A stretch of DNA of 64,000 bases from an uncultured Pseudoxanthomonas sp. (GTDB lineage: Bacteria; Pseudomonadota; Gammaproteobacteria; Xanthomonadales; Xanthomonadaceae): the NCBI RefSeq assembly GCF_946886695.1, contig NZ_CAMPJD010000010.1, positions 1 to 64,000 of the forward strand. The letters are read 5' to 3'. A model generated the notes under the pieces. It searched no databases. It saw only the letters and a program-made list of their open reading frames with translations, and was not told the DNA's origin. A program made the translations under genes and the position numbers. Positions within the stretch are counted from its first letter, which is position 1; every line of letters begins with the position of its first letter. Below, in pieces: positions 17,546 to 26,593 of the stretch.

Positions 17546-18892
17546 TCAGCGCAAGGGTTCGCCGCGGGGATAGCCGGCGATGGGTTCCATCACGTCGAGG
17601 TTCCATTCGCTCTCGACGAAGGGTTTGCGGGCTTCCTTGTACTGCGGATAGCCGCCGACCTGGTCCTGGCTGTCGATGATCTCGCCACGTCCTTCGATGA
17701 CGTCGGCGACGATGCGGCGGTCGATCAGGTCGCGGTTCCAAGGCGTGGCGCCCACGTTCTCGATGATCGCATCCTGTACCTTGCCGGTCGGCAGCAGGGT
17801 GACCCCGAACGGCAGCGCAGGTGCATTCTTCACGCGGTTGAGAATCACCGGCGCAGTGGTGTAGCTGCCCGTTTCCTGGATGCTCTTGTTGCCGATGCGA
17901 TCGACCACCAGGTTGTCCTGCGCATACAGGTCCAGGTCGCCGGATCCGCCGATCATCAGGAACGCGAGCGGCTCGGTCGACTTGCCGGCGCGCATCACGT
18001 TGCCACGCACCACCATCTCGCCCTTCGAGTACGGATGACCCAGCCATTCTTCCGCGATCAGGTTGTAGTGGATGGCGCGCTGGCCGGGGTTGTAGATCAG
18101 GTTGTTGATCACCTGGCCACGCGCACCGCCCTTGAACAGCGGGCTGCGCTCGTAGTTGTGCGCGTACAGGTTGCCGACGATCAGGACCTCGTTGACGTGG
18201 TCGTGGATCAGCGAGCCCTTGGAGTGTTCGCCCTTGGCGTGGATCGAATTGGCCAGACCTTCGCCGACGATGTTGTTGCTGTAGGTGATCCGGCGCGATG
18301 CGTTGGCCATCCACTCGGCTTCGTTCTCGCCATGGAAGCGCGTGCTGGATGCACTGAGGTTTTCATCCGTGGCCCAGGTGAGCGAGCAGTGGTCGACGAT
18401 CACGTCATGTGCGCCGCGCACCGTGGTGATGGCATCGATGTCGCCCGAACGCTTGGGCAGGCCGCCATCGCCGGGCCGGACGCGGATGTGGCGGATGACC
18501 ACATCGTGGGTGGCGATGGTCAGGCCGCCCTTGACGAGGGTCACGCCGGGATGCGGTGCGGTCTGCCCGGCGATGGTCAGGAACGGCTCGGTGATCCGCA
18601 GTTCCTTCATGCCGAGGTCGATCACGCCACCGACTTCGAACACCACGATGCGCGGACCCTTTCCCGTGACCGCTTCCTTGAACGAGCCGGGGCCCTCGGC
18701 GGCCAGGCTGGTGACACGGATGATCTTGCCGCCCCGCCCGCCGGGCGTATGCGCCGCCGCGCCCTGCGCGCCGGGGAATGCAAGTGCGGGCGCGTCGGCG
18801 GCGAGGACCGGCGTCATCGCCGACGCCATCAGCAGTGCGGCCAGGCCGCAGGTCAGCCCGAAGGCCCGCGCAGGAAAACGGATATGAAGCAT
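17546..18892 (-). CDS. Secreted pectate lyase, PL1-like parallel beta-helix
   Basis: Endo-acting lyase that splits polygalacturonate by Ca-dependent beta-elimination. The ATG at 18892 is preferred because a GGGAGGGAG ribosome-binding site precedes it and it opens into a signal peptide (FGLTCGLAALLMASAMTPVLAADA); longer starts do not. The mature protein starts with the family motif ALAFPGAQGAAAHTPGGRGG, followed by beta-helix rungs (VVFEVGGVIDL, ITIAGQTAP-like, VVIRHIRVRPGD, VIVDHCSLTWATDEN), with acidic Ca ligands in the GDIDAIT and WATDEN segments. Total length is 448 residues. It diverges from the MhpD/FAH-TRAP operon across a promoter region with a LacI-type operator, so both sides may be co-regulated. 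It generates the unsaturated oligogalacturonates consumed by the rest of the locus. Confidence 0.9.
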   Translation of the reverse strand: MLHIRFPARAFGLTCGLAALLMASAMTPVLAADAPALAFPGAQGAAAHTPGGRGGKIIRVTSLAAEGPGSFKEAVTGKGPRIVVFEVGGVIDLGMKELRITEPFLTIAGQTAPHPGVTLVKGGLTIATHDVVIRHIRVRPGDGGLPKRSGDIDAITTVRGAHDVIVDHCSLTWATDENLSASSTRFHGENEAEWMANASRRITYSNNIVGEGLANSIHAKGEHSKGSLIHDHVNEVLIVGNLYAHNYERSPLFKGGARGQVINNLIYNPGQRAIHYNLIAEEWLGHPYSKGEMVVRGNVMRAGKSTEPLAFLMIGGSGDLDLYAQDNLVVDRIGNKSIQETGSYTTAPVILNRVKNAPALPFGVTLLPTGKVQDAIIENVGATPWNRDLIDRRIVADVIEGRGEIIDSQDQVGGYPQYKEARKPFVESEWNLDVMEPIAGYPRGEPLR

Positions 18893-18956
18893 TGGCTCCC
18901 TCCCAGGAGTGGATCGACGCATCGTGGCATCGGGATGGGTTTTGCGGCAGTGCACA

Positions 18957-18985
18957 TTGTCAATGACACCGGTTTACCATATACA
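18957..18985 (+). promoter_or_regulatory. Promoter with LacI-type operator in the spacer, before the MhpD/FAH-TRAP operon
   Basis: A -35 box TTGTCA (18957-18962) and a -10 box TATACA (18980-18985) are separated by 17 bases. The spacer is filled by AATGACACCGGTTTACCAT (18962-18980), which matches the sites at 14162 and 26594. Binding there would block RNA polymerase directly. The operon start codon is at 19044. Confidence 0.72.
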
Positions 18986-19043
18986 GGCCATCAACCTGCA
19001 CTGTCACTCGGCGGTGCAACAAAACACTGCGGGGAGAGCCCTC

Positions 19044-19901
19044 TTGAGTACTGACCACAGCGCGCCGTCCGACGCACGCATGGAAGCCCCGGAACTGGCC
19101 GCCATCGCGGAAAGCTTCGTCAGCGCGAGGCGCCAGGGCCGTGCATTGCCGGGATTCCCGGGCACGATTCCCTATGATCTGGTGACCGCGTATCAGGTGC
19201 AGGATCACGCGATAGCGCAGTGGCCCGACCGCGTGGTCGGCTGGAAGGTCGGCTTCATCGCACCGGAACGACGGGATGCATCCGGTGATGAGCGCCTGCT
19301 GGGCCCCATCTTCGCCCGCCAGGTCAAACTGGCTACCGGTGGTCAGGAGAGTTTCCAGGTATTCGCCGGGGGCTTCGGCGCAGTGGAAGCCGAGTACGTC
19401 CTGCGCCTGGACGCCGATGCCCCGGCCGACAAGACCCACTGGACCCCGGAAGAAGCCGCCGCCGTACCGTCGACGCTGTTCACCGGCATGGAAGTGGCCA
19501 GCAGTCCGCTGGCGACGATCAACCAGCTCGGCCCGCGCGTCGTCGTTTCGGACTTCGGCAACAACAATGGCCTGGTGATGGGTGCCGAGATTCCCGGCTG
19601 GGCCGAACGCAGCGATGCTTCGCTGACCTGCACGACCTCGATCGACGGCCGGCCGGTTGGCAAAGGCGGCGCCACCACGCTGCCCGGCGGCCTGCGCGCG
19701 GCGTTCGCGTTCGCGCTGTCGCGCTCAGCGCGCCGCGGTCGCCCGTTGAAGGCGGGCGACCTGATCGCCACCGGCAACGCCACGGGCATCCACGACATCC
19801 TGCCGGGCCAGCAGGCCCTCATCGAGTTCGATGGCCATGGCAGCATTGAGTGTGTCGCGGCAGCCGCGACGCCGAAGGACGAAGGGGATTGGCGCGCATG
19901 A
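19044..19901 (+). CDS. MhpD/FAH-superfamily hydratase-decarboxylase-like enzyme
   Basis: Cytoplasmic enzyme of the fumarylacetoacetate hydrolase fold, closest in motif to 2-keto-4-pentenoate hydratases (MhpD/DmpE). Key segments are VVGWKVGFIAPE, GFGAVEAEYVLRL (metal-binding Glu-x-Glu), FGNNNGLVMGAEI and GDLIATGNATG. I choose a TTG start at 19044 because GGGGAGAG lies just upstream; the first ATG (19080) has no ribosome-binding site. The 285-residue product overlaps the TRAP binding-protein start by 4 bases (ATGA). It is the first gene after the operator-controlled promoter, so it belongs to the pectin response. Its reaction is unknown: it may process a keto-deoxy sugar acid outside the KduI/KduD route. 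Confidence 0.8.
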   Translation: MSTDHSAPSDARMEAPELAAIAESFVSARRQGRALPGFPGTIPYDLVTAYQVQDHAIAQWPDRVVGWKVGFIAPERRDASGDERLLGPIFARQVKLATGGQESFQVFAGGFGAVEAEYVLRLDADAPADKTHWTPEEAAAVPSTLFTGMEVASSPLATINQLGPRVVVSDFGNNNGLVMGAEIPGWAERSDASLTCTTSIDGRPVGKGGATTLPGGLRAAFAFALSRSARRGRPLKAGDLIATGNATGIHDILPGQQALIEFDGHGSIECVAAAATPKDEGDWRA

Positions 19902-20893
19902 TGAACCGTCGTCGTTTCCTGGGCACCAGCCTCGGCGCCGCGGTCGCGCTTCCGCTGGCGGGGAGTCGCGCCCTTGCCGACGATGGGCGGCACGTGCTGA
20001 CCGCCACCGATGTGCACGTGAAGGACTATCCCACCGTCGAAGCCGTGCGCTGGATCGGCGAGACCATGGCGCGCGAGACCGGCGGCCGCGTGACGCTGCG
20101 CCAGTACCACTCGGGCCAGCTCGGTCGCGAATCCGAAGCCATCGACATGGCGCGCTTCGGTGCCATCGACATGACCCGCGTGTATGCCGGCGCGCTGAAC
20201 AATGCCTTCCCGCTGACCCAGGCGCTGTGCCTGCCGTACGTATTCGATTCGGTGGCGCACATGCGACGCGCGATGGACGAAGGCGTGGGCAAGGCGGTAC
20301 TGGACGGCTTTTCCCGCCGCGGGCTGGTCGGCCTGGCGATCTACGATTCCGGGGCGCGCTGCTTCTACAACACCAAGCACCCGATCCGCACGCCGGAAGA
20401 CCTGCATGGCTTGAAGGTCCGCGTGCCGGTGTCAGACATCTTCATCCGCATGCTGCGCCTGTTCGGCGCCAATCCCACCCCCCTGTCGCTGGGCGAAGTG
20501 TTCTCCGGACTGGAGACGCGGATGATCGACGGAGCGGAGAACAACATCCGTAGCTTCCACTCCAGCCGCCACTTCGAAGCGGCGCGCTACTGGTCGCAGA
20601 CCAACCATTCCTACGCACCCGACGTGCTGCTGGTGTCGCAACGTACGCTGGATGACCTGCAACCGCGCGACCGTGAGCTGCTGGTCGAGACTGCACGCCA
20701 ATCGGTGGGCGTGATGCGCTCGCTCTGGGACGCCTCGGAAGCGAAGGCGCGCGATGCCGTGTTCGCGGCTGGCGTGGAGCACAACGAGGCCGACCTTGCC
20801 GCCTTCGCGCGCGCCTCGCAGCCGCTGTTGTCCGAGTACCGCAGCGACCCGGCGATCGACGCGCTGTACCGCCGCATCCGCGACCTGGCCTGA
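19898..20893 (+). CDS. dctP: TRAP transporter substrate-binding protein (DctP family)
   Basis: Periplasmic receptor of a tripartite ATP-independent (TRAP) transporter, 331 residues. The N-terminus NRRRFLGTSLGAAVALPLAG is a twin-arginine-type signal, as in many DctP proteins. Family features include GRESEAIDMARFGAIDM, ALCLPYVFDSVAHMRRAMDE, the HPIRTPEDLHGLKVRVP strand with the carboxylate-binding Arg, and LSLGEVFSGLETRMIDGAEN. The start is the first of two adjacent ATGs, overlapping the previous stop. Relatives bind sugar acids such as galacturonate, glucuronate and their oligomers, which fits this locus. DctQ and DctM follow in order. Confidence 0.92.
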   Translation: MMNRRRFLGTSLGAAVALPLAGSRALADDGRHVLTATDVHVKDYPTVEAVRWIGETMARETGGRVTLRQYHSGQLGRESEAIDMARFGAIDMTRVYAGALNNAFPLTQALCLPYVFDSVAHMRRAMDEGVGKAVLDGFSRRGLVGLAIYDSGARCFYNTKHPIRTPEDLHGLKVRVPVSDIFIRMLRLFGANPTPLSLGEVFSGLETRMIDGAENNIRSFHSSRHFEAARYWSQTNHSYAPDVLLVSQRTLDDLQPRDRELLVETARQSVGVMRSLWDASEAKARDAVFAAGVEHNEADLAAFARASQPLLSEYRSDPAIDALYRRIRDLA

Positions 20894-20902
20894 GGACCGA
20901 CG

Positions 20903-21421
20903 ATGTCAGAAGAAACCACGCCGTCTCCCGCCACGCCCGTACAACGCGGCATGGACCTGCTGTCCAACGCCGCCATCGCGATCGCCGTCGCCGCCCTGCT
21001 CGGACTGGTGGTCGTGCAGGGCTGGCAGGTAATCGCCCGCTACATCATCAACGACTCGCCCAGCTGGACCGAGCCGGTCACCGTATTGCTGCTGACCACC
21101 GCCATGAGCCTGGGGGCTGCGGCGGGCGTGCATACGAACCGCCACTTCGGCTTCTTCCTGCTGGCCGATGCTGTGGGCCCTCGCCTGAAGAAACTGCTGC
21201 ACGCGGTATCCCCGCTGGTGATCGCCGCAATCGGCGCGGTGATGGCGTACTGGGGCGCGGTGCTGCTGTTCGACGGGCTGGACATCCGCATCGCCGGTGC
21301 GCCGATGCCGCAGAGTATCGGCTACCTGCCGTTGTCGCTGGGCGGCGTGCTGATGGTGGTGTTCGCCCTGTACCGACTGCTCCTGGTGCTGCGCGCGCCG
21401 CTGACCGACGAGGCCCGCTGA
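20903..21421 (+). CDS. dctQ: TRAP transporter small permease (DctQ family)
   Basis: Small inner-membrane subunit, 172 residues with four predicted transmembrane segments: AIAIAVAALLGLVVVQGWQV, VTVLLLTTAMSLGAAAGVHT, VSPLVIAAIGAVMAYWGAVL, and GVLMVVFALYRLLLVL. The motif DSPSWTEPVTVLLL after the first helix and HTNRHFGF after the second are typical of DctQ. It lies 9 bases after dctP and 3 bases before dctM, and pairs with DctM to form the transport channel. Confidence 0.92.
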   Translation: MSEETTPSPATPVQRGMDLLSNAAIAIAVAALLGLVVVQGWQVIARYIINDSPSWTEPVTVLLLTTAMSLGAAAGVHTNRHFGFFLLADAVGPRLKKLLHAVSPLVIAAIGAVMAYWGAVLLFDGLDIRIAGAPMPQSIGYLPLSLGGVLMVVFALYRLLLVLRAPLTDEAR

Positions 21422-21424
21422 CCC

Positions 21425-22705
21425 ATGGCGATCACCCTGCTGTTCTCGATCTTCGCGATCCTGCTGCTGATCGGCGTGCCGGTGGCCTACGCATTGGCCG
21501 CCGCATCGCTGGCGACGCTGCTCTACCTCGACCTGCCCAGCATCGTGCTGGTGCAGCAGATTTCTTCGGGCACCGGCTCGGCCTCGCTGATCGCGATTCC
21601 GCTCTTCATCTTCGCTGGCGAGATCATGTTGCGCGGTGGCATCTCCGAGCGCCTGATCAGCCTGGCGGCGTCGCTGGTCGGCCGCCTGCGTGGCGGCCTG
21701 GGCCAGGTCAGCATCCTGTCGTCGCTGTTCTTCGGTGGCGTGTCGGGCTCGGCCATCGCCGACGTGTCGGCCGTCGGCGGCACGATGATCCCGCAGATGG
21801 TCAAGCGCGGTTACGACCGTGATTTTGCCGTCAACGTCAGCATCACCGCCGCACTGGTGGCGCTGCTGGTGCCGCCGTCGCACAACCTGATCCTGTTCTC
21901 GGCCGCGGCTGGCGGCGGCCTGTCCATCGCCGATCTTTTCGCTGCCGGCATCGTGCCCGCGCTGCTGATGACGGTCGTGCTGATGTTCACGGGCTGGGCG
22001 GTGGCGTGCAAGCGCGGCTATGGCACGGAACCGTTCCCGGGCATGCGGGCGGTGCTGCTGCGCCTGGTTTCCGCGCTGCCGGGGCTGGGCCTGGTGGGCC
22101 TGATCTTCTTCGGCATCCGCGCGGGCATCTTCACGGCGGTGGAGAGCGCCGCCATCGCAGTGGTCTACGCACTGCTGGTAACCAGCGTGCTGTACCGCCA
22201 GTTGTCGCTGAAGGAATTCTTCGCCACGGTGACGCACGCTGCGCGCACCACCGGCGTGATCCTGTTCGTGATCGCCACCGCGGCGGTGTTCGGCTGGCTG
22301 CTCGCCTACCTGCAGGTGCCAGCGGCAGCCGTCGAAGCGCTGCAGTCGATCGCCCACAGCAAGTACACGGTGCTGCTGCTGATCATCCTGGTGCTGCTGG
22401 TGCTGGGCACGTTCATGGACCTGGCGCCGATGATCCTGATCTGCACGCCGATCTTCCTGCCGGTGGCGAAGGCCTACGGCATCGACCCGATCCACTTCGG
22501 GCTGGTGCTGGTGCTGACCGGCGGTATCGGCCTGGTGACGCCGCCCGTCGGCTCGGTGCTCTTCATCGGTACCGCCATCGGCAAGATCACCATCGCACAG
22601 AGCATGCGCACGATCTGGCCGTTCTGGCTGGCGGGGCTGGCGGTGCTGCTGATCGTGGCGCTGTTCCCGGAGCTCTCGTTGTGGCTGCCGAAGGCGATCA
22701 AGTGA
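21425..22705 (+). CDS. dctM: TRAP transporter large permease (DctM family)
   Basis: The ion-coupled transport subunit, 426 residues and about twelve hydrophobic segments, the normal DctM length. Recognisable segments are IPLFIFAGEIMLRGGISERL, FFGGVSGSAIADVSAVGG, LVPPSHNLILFSAAAGGG, and FMDLAPMILICTPIFLPVAK near the C-terminus. GVSGSAIAD is the first conserved loop. It probably imports unsaturated galacturonate mono- or oligomers with Na+. Its stop overlaps the GTG start of the PL10 lyase by 4 bases, so that secreted enzyme is translated from the same message. Confidence 0.93.
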   Translation: MAITLLFSIFAILLLIGVPVAYALAAASLATLLYLDLPSIVLVQQISSGTGSASLIAIPLFIFAGEIMLRGGISERLISLAASLVGRLRGGLGQVSILSSLFFGGVSGSAIADVSAVGGTMIPQMVKRGYDRDFAVNVSITAALVALLVPPSHNLILFSAAAGGGLSIADLFAAGIVPALLMTVVLMFTGWAVACKRGYGTEPFPGMRAVLLRLVSALPGLGLVGLIFFGIRAGIFTAVESAAIAVVYALLVTSVLYRQLSLKEFFATVTHAARTTGVILFVIATAAVFGWLLAYLQVPAAAVEALQSIAHSKYTVLLLIILVLLVLGTFMDLAPMILICTPIFLPVAKAYGIDPIHFGLVLVLTGGIGLVTPPVGSVLFIGTAIGKITIAQSMRTIWPFWLAGLAVLLIVALFPELSLWLPKAIK

Positions 22706-23847
22706 CGAGGCGCCTGCCCGCGCGCCTGCTCTGCGCCATCCTGCTTGCGCTGGTCGGCCCTGCGGGCGCGCAGTCGCCGGCGGAAACGCCATCGCTGGCC
22801 GGTTTCGAAGACGCCATCCATCATTGGCGCAACGTACACGGCGACAAGTATCCGCGCCATGCGCCAGACGACGTCGCGAAGATCGCCGACAACATCCTGC
22901 GCTATCAGCGCCTGGATGGCGGCTGGATCGAGAACCAGGATCCGGCACGGATTCTGGATGATGCAGAAAAAGCGCGCTTCGACGCCGAGGCGCAGAAGTC
23001 AGGCGGCAGCTTCGACAACCGCAACATCTACACGCAGCTCGACTATCTGGCCACCGCGTATGCGCTCACCGGCGATACGCGCTATCGCGACGGCAGCCTC
23101 AAGGGCATCGCGTTCACGCTGGCGCAGCAGATTCCCGCTTGCGGCGGCTGGCCGCATACGGCGCCGGCCACGCAGCCCTACCATCCGCATATCACCATCG
23201 CCGACGACGTGACGGCTGGCGTGCTGGGCACGCTGCGCAAAGTCGTGTCGGACACGCGCCGCTATGCCTTCGTCGATGCCACCTTGCGGGCACGCGTACA
23301 GTCCGCCATCGATAGCGGCGACGCCTGCCTGCTGCGGTTGCAGGTACGACAGGGCAGCACGCTGGCCGGCTGGGCCGGCCAGTACGACGCGCGGACGCTG
23401 CTACCCGCCCAAGGACGCAAGTTCGAACTGCCGTCCATCGCAGGCCAGGAAACCGTCGGCGTGATCCGCTACCTGATGTCCATCCCGGATCCGTCGCCCG
23501 CCATCGTCGCGGCCGTGGACGGCGCGGTGGACTGGTTGCGCAGGGTGGAGATCACCGGTTGGCGCATCGAGACCTTCGACGCGCCGGCGGAACAGTTCCA
23601 GTACCACAGCAGTACCAAGGATCGTCGCCTGGTCGCCAATCCATCGGCCACCGGCCTGTGGGCGCGCTTCTACGACGTGAAGGACAACAGCGTGGTGCTC
23701 GCGACGCGCGACAGCGTGCGGGTCGCGCGCTACGAAGACATTCCGCGCGAGCGTCGCACCGGCTACGAGTGGTACGGCAGCTGGCCGAAGTGGCTGCTGT
23801 CGACCGAATACCCGCAATGGACATCGCAGCACACGTCGTCGAAGTAG
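22702..23847 (+). CDS. Pectate lyase family PL10
   Basis: Secreted lyase of 381 residues with the (alpha/alpha)3 toroid fold of PL10 (PelA-type). I choose the GTG at 22702, which forms a GTGA overlap with dctM and leads into a signal peptide (RLLCAILLALVGPAGAQ). Family features are NILRYQRLDGGWIENQD, FDNRNIYTQLDYLATAY, CGGWPH, GWAGQYDARTLLPAQGRKFE and the PSIAGQETVG segment. The frame upstream of the GTG lies inside dctM and is not coding. It acts with the PL1-like enzyme at 17546 on polygalacturonate; having two lyase folds in one locus suggests different chain-length or esterification preferences. Confidence 0.9.
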   Translation: MTRRLPARLLCAILLALVGPAGAQSPAETPSLAGFEDAIHHWRNVHGDKYPRHAPDDVAKIADNILRYQRLDGGWIENQDPARILDDAEKARFDAEAQKSGGSFDNRNIYTQLDYLATAYALTGDTRYRDGSLKGIAFTLAQQIPACGGWPHTAPATQPYHPHITIADDVTAGVLGTLRKVVSDTRRYAFVDATLRARVQSAIDSGDACLLRLQVRQGSTLAGWAGQYDARTLLPAQGRKFELPSIAGQETVGVIRYLMSIPDPSPAIVAAVDGAVDWLRRVEITGWRIETFDAPAEQFQYHSSTKDRRLVANPSATGLWARFYDVKDNSVVLATRDSVRVARYEDIPRERRTGYEWYGSWPKWLLSTEYPQWTSQHTSSK

Positions 23848-23857
23848 AGGACTCCTG

Positions 23858-25447
23858 ATGGCAATGAAGTCGTGGATGATCGCCCTGTGCCTGTTCGCAC
23901 CGCTGGCAGCGCTGGCGGAGGATGGTCACCGCGAACCGGCGTGGAAGCGCGGCATCGAGCACCAGCGCCAGGCGGACCTGGGTGACGGCACGTTCCTCAA
24001 TCCCGTGCTCGCGGGTGACCGACCCGATCCTTCGGTGCTGAAGGACGGCGAGGACTACTACCTCACGCTGTCGTCCTTCACTGCCTATCCCGGCCTGCCG
24101 CTGTGGCATTCGCGCGACCTGATCAACTGGCAGCCGGTCGGCCATGCGATCACGAAGAACGTCGGCTCGATCTGGGCCCCGGACCTGGTCAAGCACGATG
24201 GCCGCTACTACATCTATTTCCCCGCGCGCGTCGGCGGTACCGAGTCGCCGCGACGCAGCAACTTCGTCGTGTGGGCGGACGACATCCGCGGCCCCTGGAG
24301 CGAGCCCATCGACATCGGGCTGCCGGGCCATATCGACCCCGGCCATGCGGTCGGCGAAGACGGCAAGCGCTACCTGTTCCTCAGTGCGGGCGACTACGTT
24401 CAGCTGGCCGAAGACGGCCTGAGCACGGTCGGCGAGGTGAAGCACATCTACGACGGCTGGCGCTATCCGGAATCGTGGGACGTGGAAGGCTATGCGCAGG
24501 AAGGCCCGAAGATCACCTTCCGCGACGGCTGGTACTACATGATCACTGCCGTTGGCGGCACGGCCGGTCCGCCGACCGGGCACATGGTGATCGTCGCGCG
24601 CTCGCGCTCCATCCACGGGCCGTGGCAGAACGCGCCCAACAATCCGGTGGTGCGCACCACCTCGCGCGACCAGTACTGGTGGTCGCGCGGCCACGCCACG
24701 CTGGTGGAAGACGCCGGTGGCCAGTGGTGGATGATCTACCACGGCTATGAGCGCAACTTCTGGACGCTGGGCCGGCAGGCGCTGCTCGATCCGATCGAGT
24801 GGACCGACGACGGCTGGTTCGTCGCGAAGGGCGGCGACCTGAGCCAGCCGCTGCCCAAGCCGGCGGGCAAGGCGCTTTCGCCGCACGGCATGGCGCTGTC
24901 GGACGATTTCCGCAGCGGAAAGCTGGGACCGCAATGGGCGTTCTACGACCCGGCACCGGGCGAAACCGCGCGACTGAGCTTCGGCGACGGCGTGATGTCG
25001 CTGCAGGGCAAGGGCACCTCGCCCCGCGACAGCTCGCCGCTGGGCATCATCGCCGGTGACCTGGCCTACCAGTTCGAGGTCGAAATGGACATCGAACCCG
25101 GCGCCCAGGGCGGCGCGGTACTGTTCTACAACGACCGCCTGTATGCGGGCGTGGGCAGCAATGGCGAACAGTTCGTCATGCACCGCTACGGCCTGGAGCG
25201 CCCCGGCAAACTGCTCCCGAGCGCCAAGGGCGGAAAGCTCTGGCTGCGGGTCACGCACAACCGCCACATCGTCACGATCCAGACCAGCACCGACGGCAAG
25301 GCCTGGACCAAGTACCCGGTTCAGATGGAAGTCTCCGGCTACCACCACAACGTGGCGGGCGGCTTCCTGGCCCTCAAGCCGTCGCTGTACGCCGCCGGCC
25401 AGGGCAAGGTCCAGTTCCGTAATTTCCGCTACCGCGCGCTGGACTGA
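23858..25447 (+). CDS. Secreted GH43 glycosidase (arabinofuranosidase/xylosidase type) with C-terminal beta-sandwich
   Basis: Exported five-bladed propeller hydrolase, 529 residues. Signal peptide MKSWMIALCLFAPLAALA. The GH43 triad is visible: base in DRPDPSVL (Asp57), pKa modulator in GHIDPGHA (Asp160), acid in AQEGPKI (Glu215). Residues about 345-529 form a GH43 C2/DUF1349-type concanavalin-like domain (LSDDFRSGKLGPQWAFYDP through FRNFRYRALD). It likely removes arabinose or galactose side chains from rhamnogalacturonan I, or xylose side chains. It lies 10 bases after the PL10 lyase, in the same operon. A second ATG two codons downstream is an equally good start. Confidence 0.88.
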   Translation: MAMKSWMIALCLFAPLAALAEDGHREPAWKRGIEHQRQADLGDGTFLNPVLAGDRPDPSVLKDGEDYYLTLSSFTAYPGLPLWHSRDLINWQPVGHAITKNVGSIWAPDLVKHDGRYYIYFPARVGGTESPRRSNFVVWADDIRGPWSEPIDIGLPGHIDPGHAVGEDGKRYLFLSAGDYVQLAEDGLSTVGEVKHIYDGWRYPESWDVEGYAQEGPKITFRDGWYYMITAVGGTAGPPTGHMVIVARSRSIHGPWQNAPNNPVVRTTSRDQYWWSRGHATLVEDAGGQWWMIYHGYERNFWTLGRQALLDPIEWTDDGWFVAKGGDLSQPLPKPAGKALSPHGMALSDDFRSGKLGPQWAFYDPAPGETARLSFGDGVMSLQGKGTSPRDSSPLGIIAGDLAYQFEVEMDIEPGAQGGAVLFYNDRLYAGVGSNGEQFVMHRYGLERPGKLLPSAKGGKLWLRVTHNRHIVTIQTSTDGKAWTKYPVQMEVSGYHHNVAGGFLALKPSLYAAGQGKVQFRNFRYRALD

Positions 25448-25498
25448 CCCCCAGCCGCTAGAATCCCCACGACAGACGAACGGACCCGTACCCACTCC

Positions 25499-26554
25499 AT
25501 GCCCGCGCGCAAGAAGCCCGAAAGCCCCGCCTCCCTGCCCACTGGTGGCAAAGCCGCGACCATCAACGACATCGCGCGGCTTTCCGGCGTCTCGAAGAAA
25601 ACCGTTTCGCGCATCATCAACCACTCGCCCCTGGTCCGTAAGGACACCCGCGAGAAGGTGGAGACCTTGATGCGGGAAGTCGGTTACGTGCCCGATCCGA
25701 TGGCGCGCGGCCTGGCGTTCCGCCGCTCGTTCCTGATCGGCATGGTCTACGACAATCCGACCGCGCAGTACATCGTGAACATGCAGTACGGCGCACTGGA
25801 TGCGTTGCGCGATTCGGGCTTCGAACTGGTGGTGCATCCGTGCGACAGCCGCAGCCCGGGCTACATCGACGGCGTGCGCCGCTTCGTGCAGCAGCAGAAG
25901 CTGCATGGCGTGATGCTGGTGCCGCGCGCCTCGGAAGACCAGGCGTTGGCCGACATGCTGGCCGAGATCGGCTGCCGCTATTCGCGCATTGCCTCGGTTT
26001 CCATGGACGAGCCATCACGCATGGTGGTCACCCACGACCGCGACGGCGCGGCCGAAGCGGCCGAATACCTGCTGTCGCTCGGCCATACCGACATCGCGCT
26101 GATCACCGGCCCCAGCGCATATCGCTCCTCGATCGAGCGCACGGACGGTTTCGTGCAGGCGCTCGCCAAACGCGGCCTGGAGATTCCGAAGTCGCGCATC
26201 ATCGAAGCTGGTTACACCTTCGAATCCGGCGTGGTCGCGGCCGAGAAGCTGTTGTCCGGCAAGAACCGGCCCACCGCCATCTTCACCGGCAACGACGAAA
26301 TGGCGGCCGGCGTCTACAAGGTCGCCATGCGCGCCGGCATCAACATCCCGCGCCAGCTGTCGGTGGTCGGTTTCGACGACAGCCCGCTCGCCTCGCGCCT
26401 GTGGCCCTCACTGACCTCGGTCCGCCGCAACACCCGCGACACTGGCCGCACCGCCGCCGCGATGCTGATCCAGCCGGAAGGCACGCCGGTGCTGGCCGCT
26501 GCCAGCATCCGCCCGCACCTGATCATCCGCGACTCTTCCCAGCCGCCCGAGTAA
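25499..26554 (+). CDS. LacI-family transcriptional regulator of the pectin locus (KdgR-like)
   Basis: Regulator of 351 residues. The N-terminal helix-turn-helix and hinge are canonical: ATINDIARLSGVSKKTVSRI, INHSPLV, then GYVPDPMARGLAF. A periplasmic-binding-protein-like effector domain follows (FLIGMVYDNPTAQYIVNMQY, HDRDGAAEAAEYLLSLGHTD, GFDDSPLASRLWPSLTSV). It is embedded between the glycosidase gene and kduI. Three AATGACACCG sites in the window have the central CG and partial dyad expected for a LacI-type operator, so autoregulation of the locus by this protein is the simplest inference. The effector is likely KDG or a KduI/KduD intermediate, by analogy with LacI-type KdgR and UxuR regulators. 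Confidence 0.88.
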   Translation: MPARKKPESPASLPTGGKAATINDIARLSGVSKKTVSRIINHSPLVRKDTREKVETLMREVGYVPDPMARGLAFRRSFLIGMVYDNPTAQYIVNMQYGALDALRDSGFELVVHPCDSRSPGYIDGVRRFVQQQKLHGVMLVPRASEDQALADMLAEIGCRYSRIASVSMDEPSRMVVTHDRDGAAEAAEYLLSLGHTDIALITGPSAYRSSIERTDGFVQALAKRGLEIPKSRIIEAGYTFESGVVAAEKLLSGKNRPTAIFTGNDEMAAGVYKVAMRAGINIPRQLSVVGFDDSPLASRLWPSLTSVRRNTRDTGRTAAAMLIQPEGTPVLAAASIRPHLIIRDSSQPPE

Positions 26555-26593
26555 ACGACGCCACGGAGCCAGGGAAAGAGTGCCGCACCGCAA

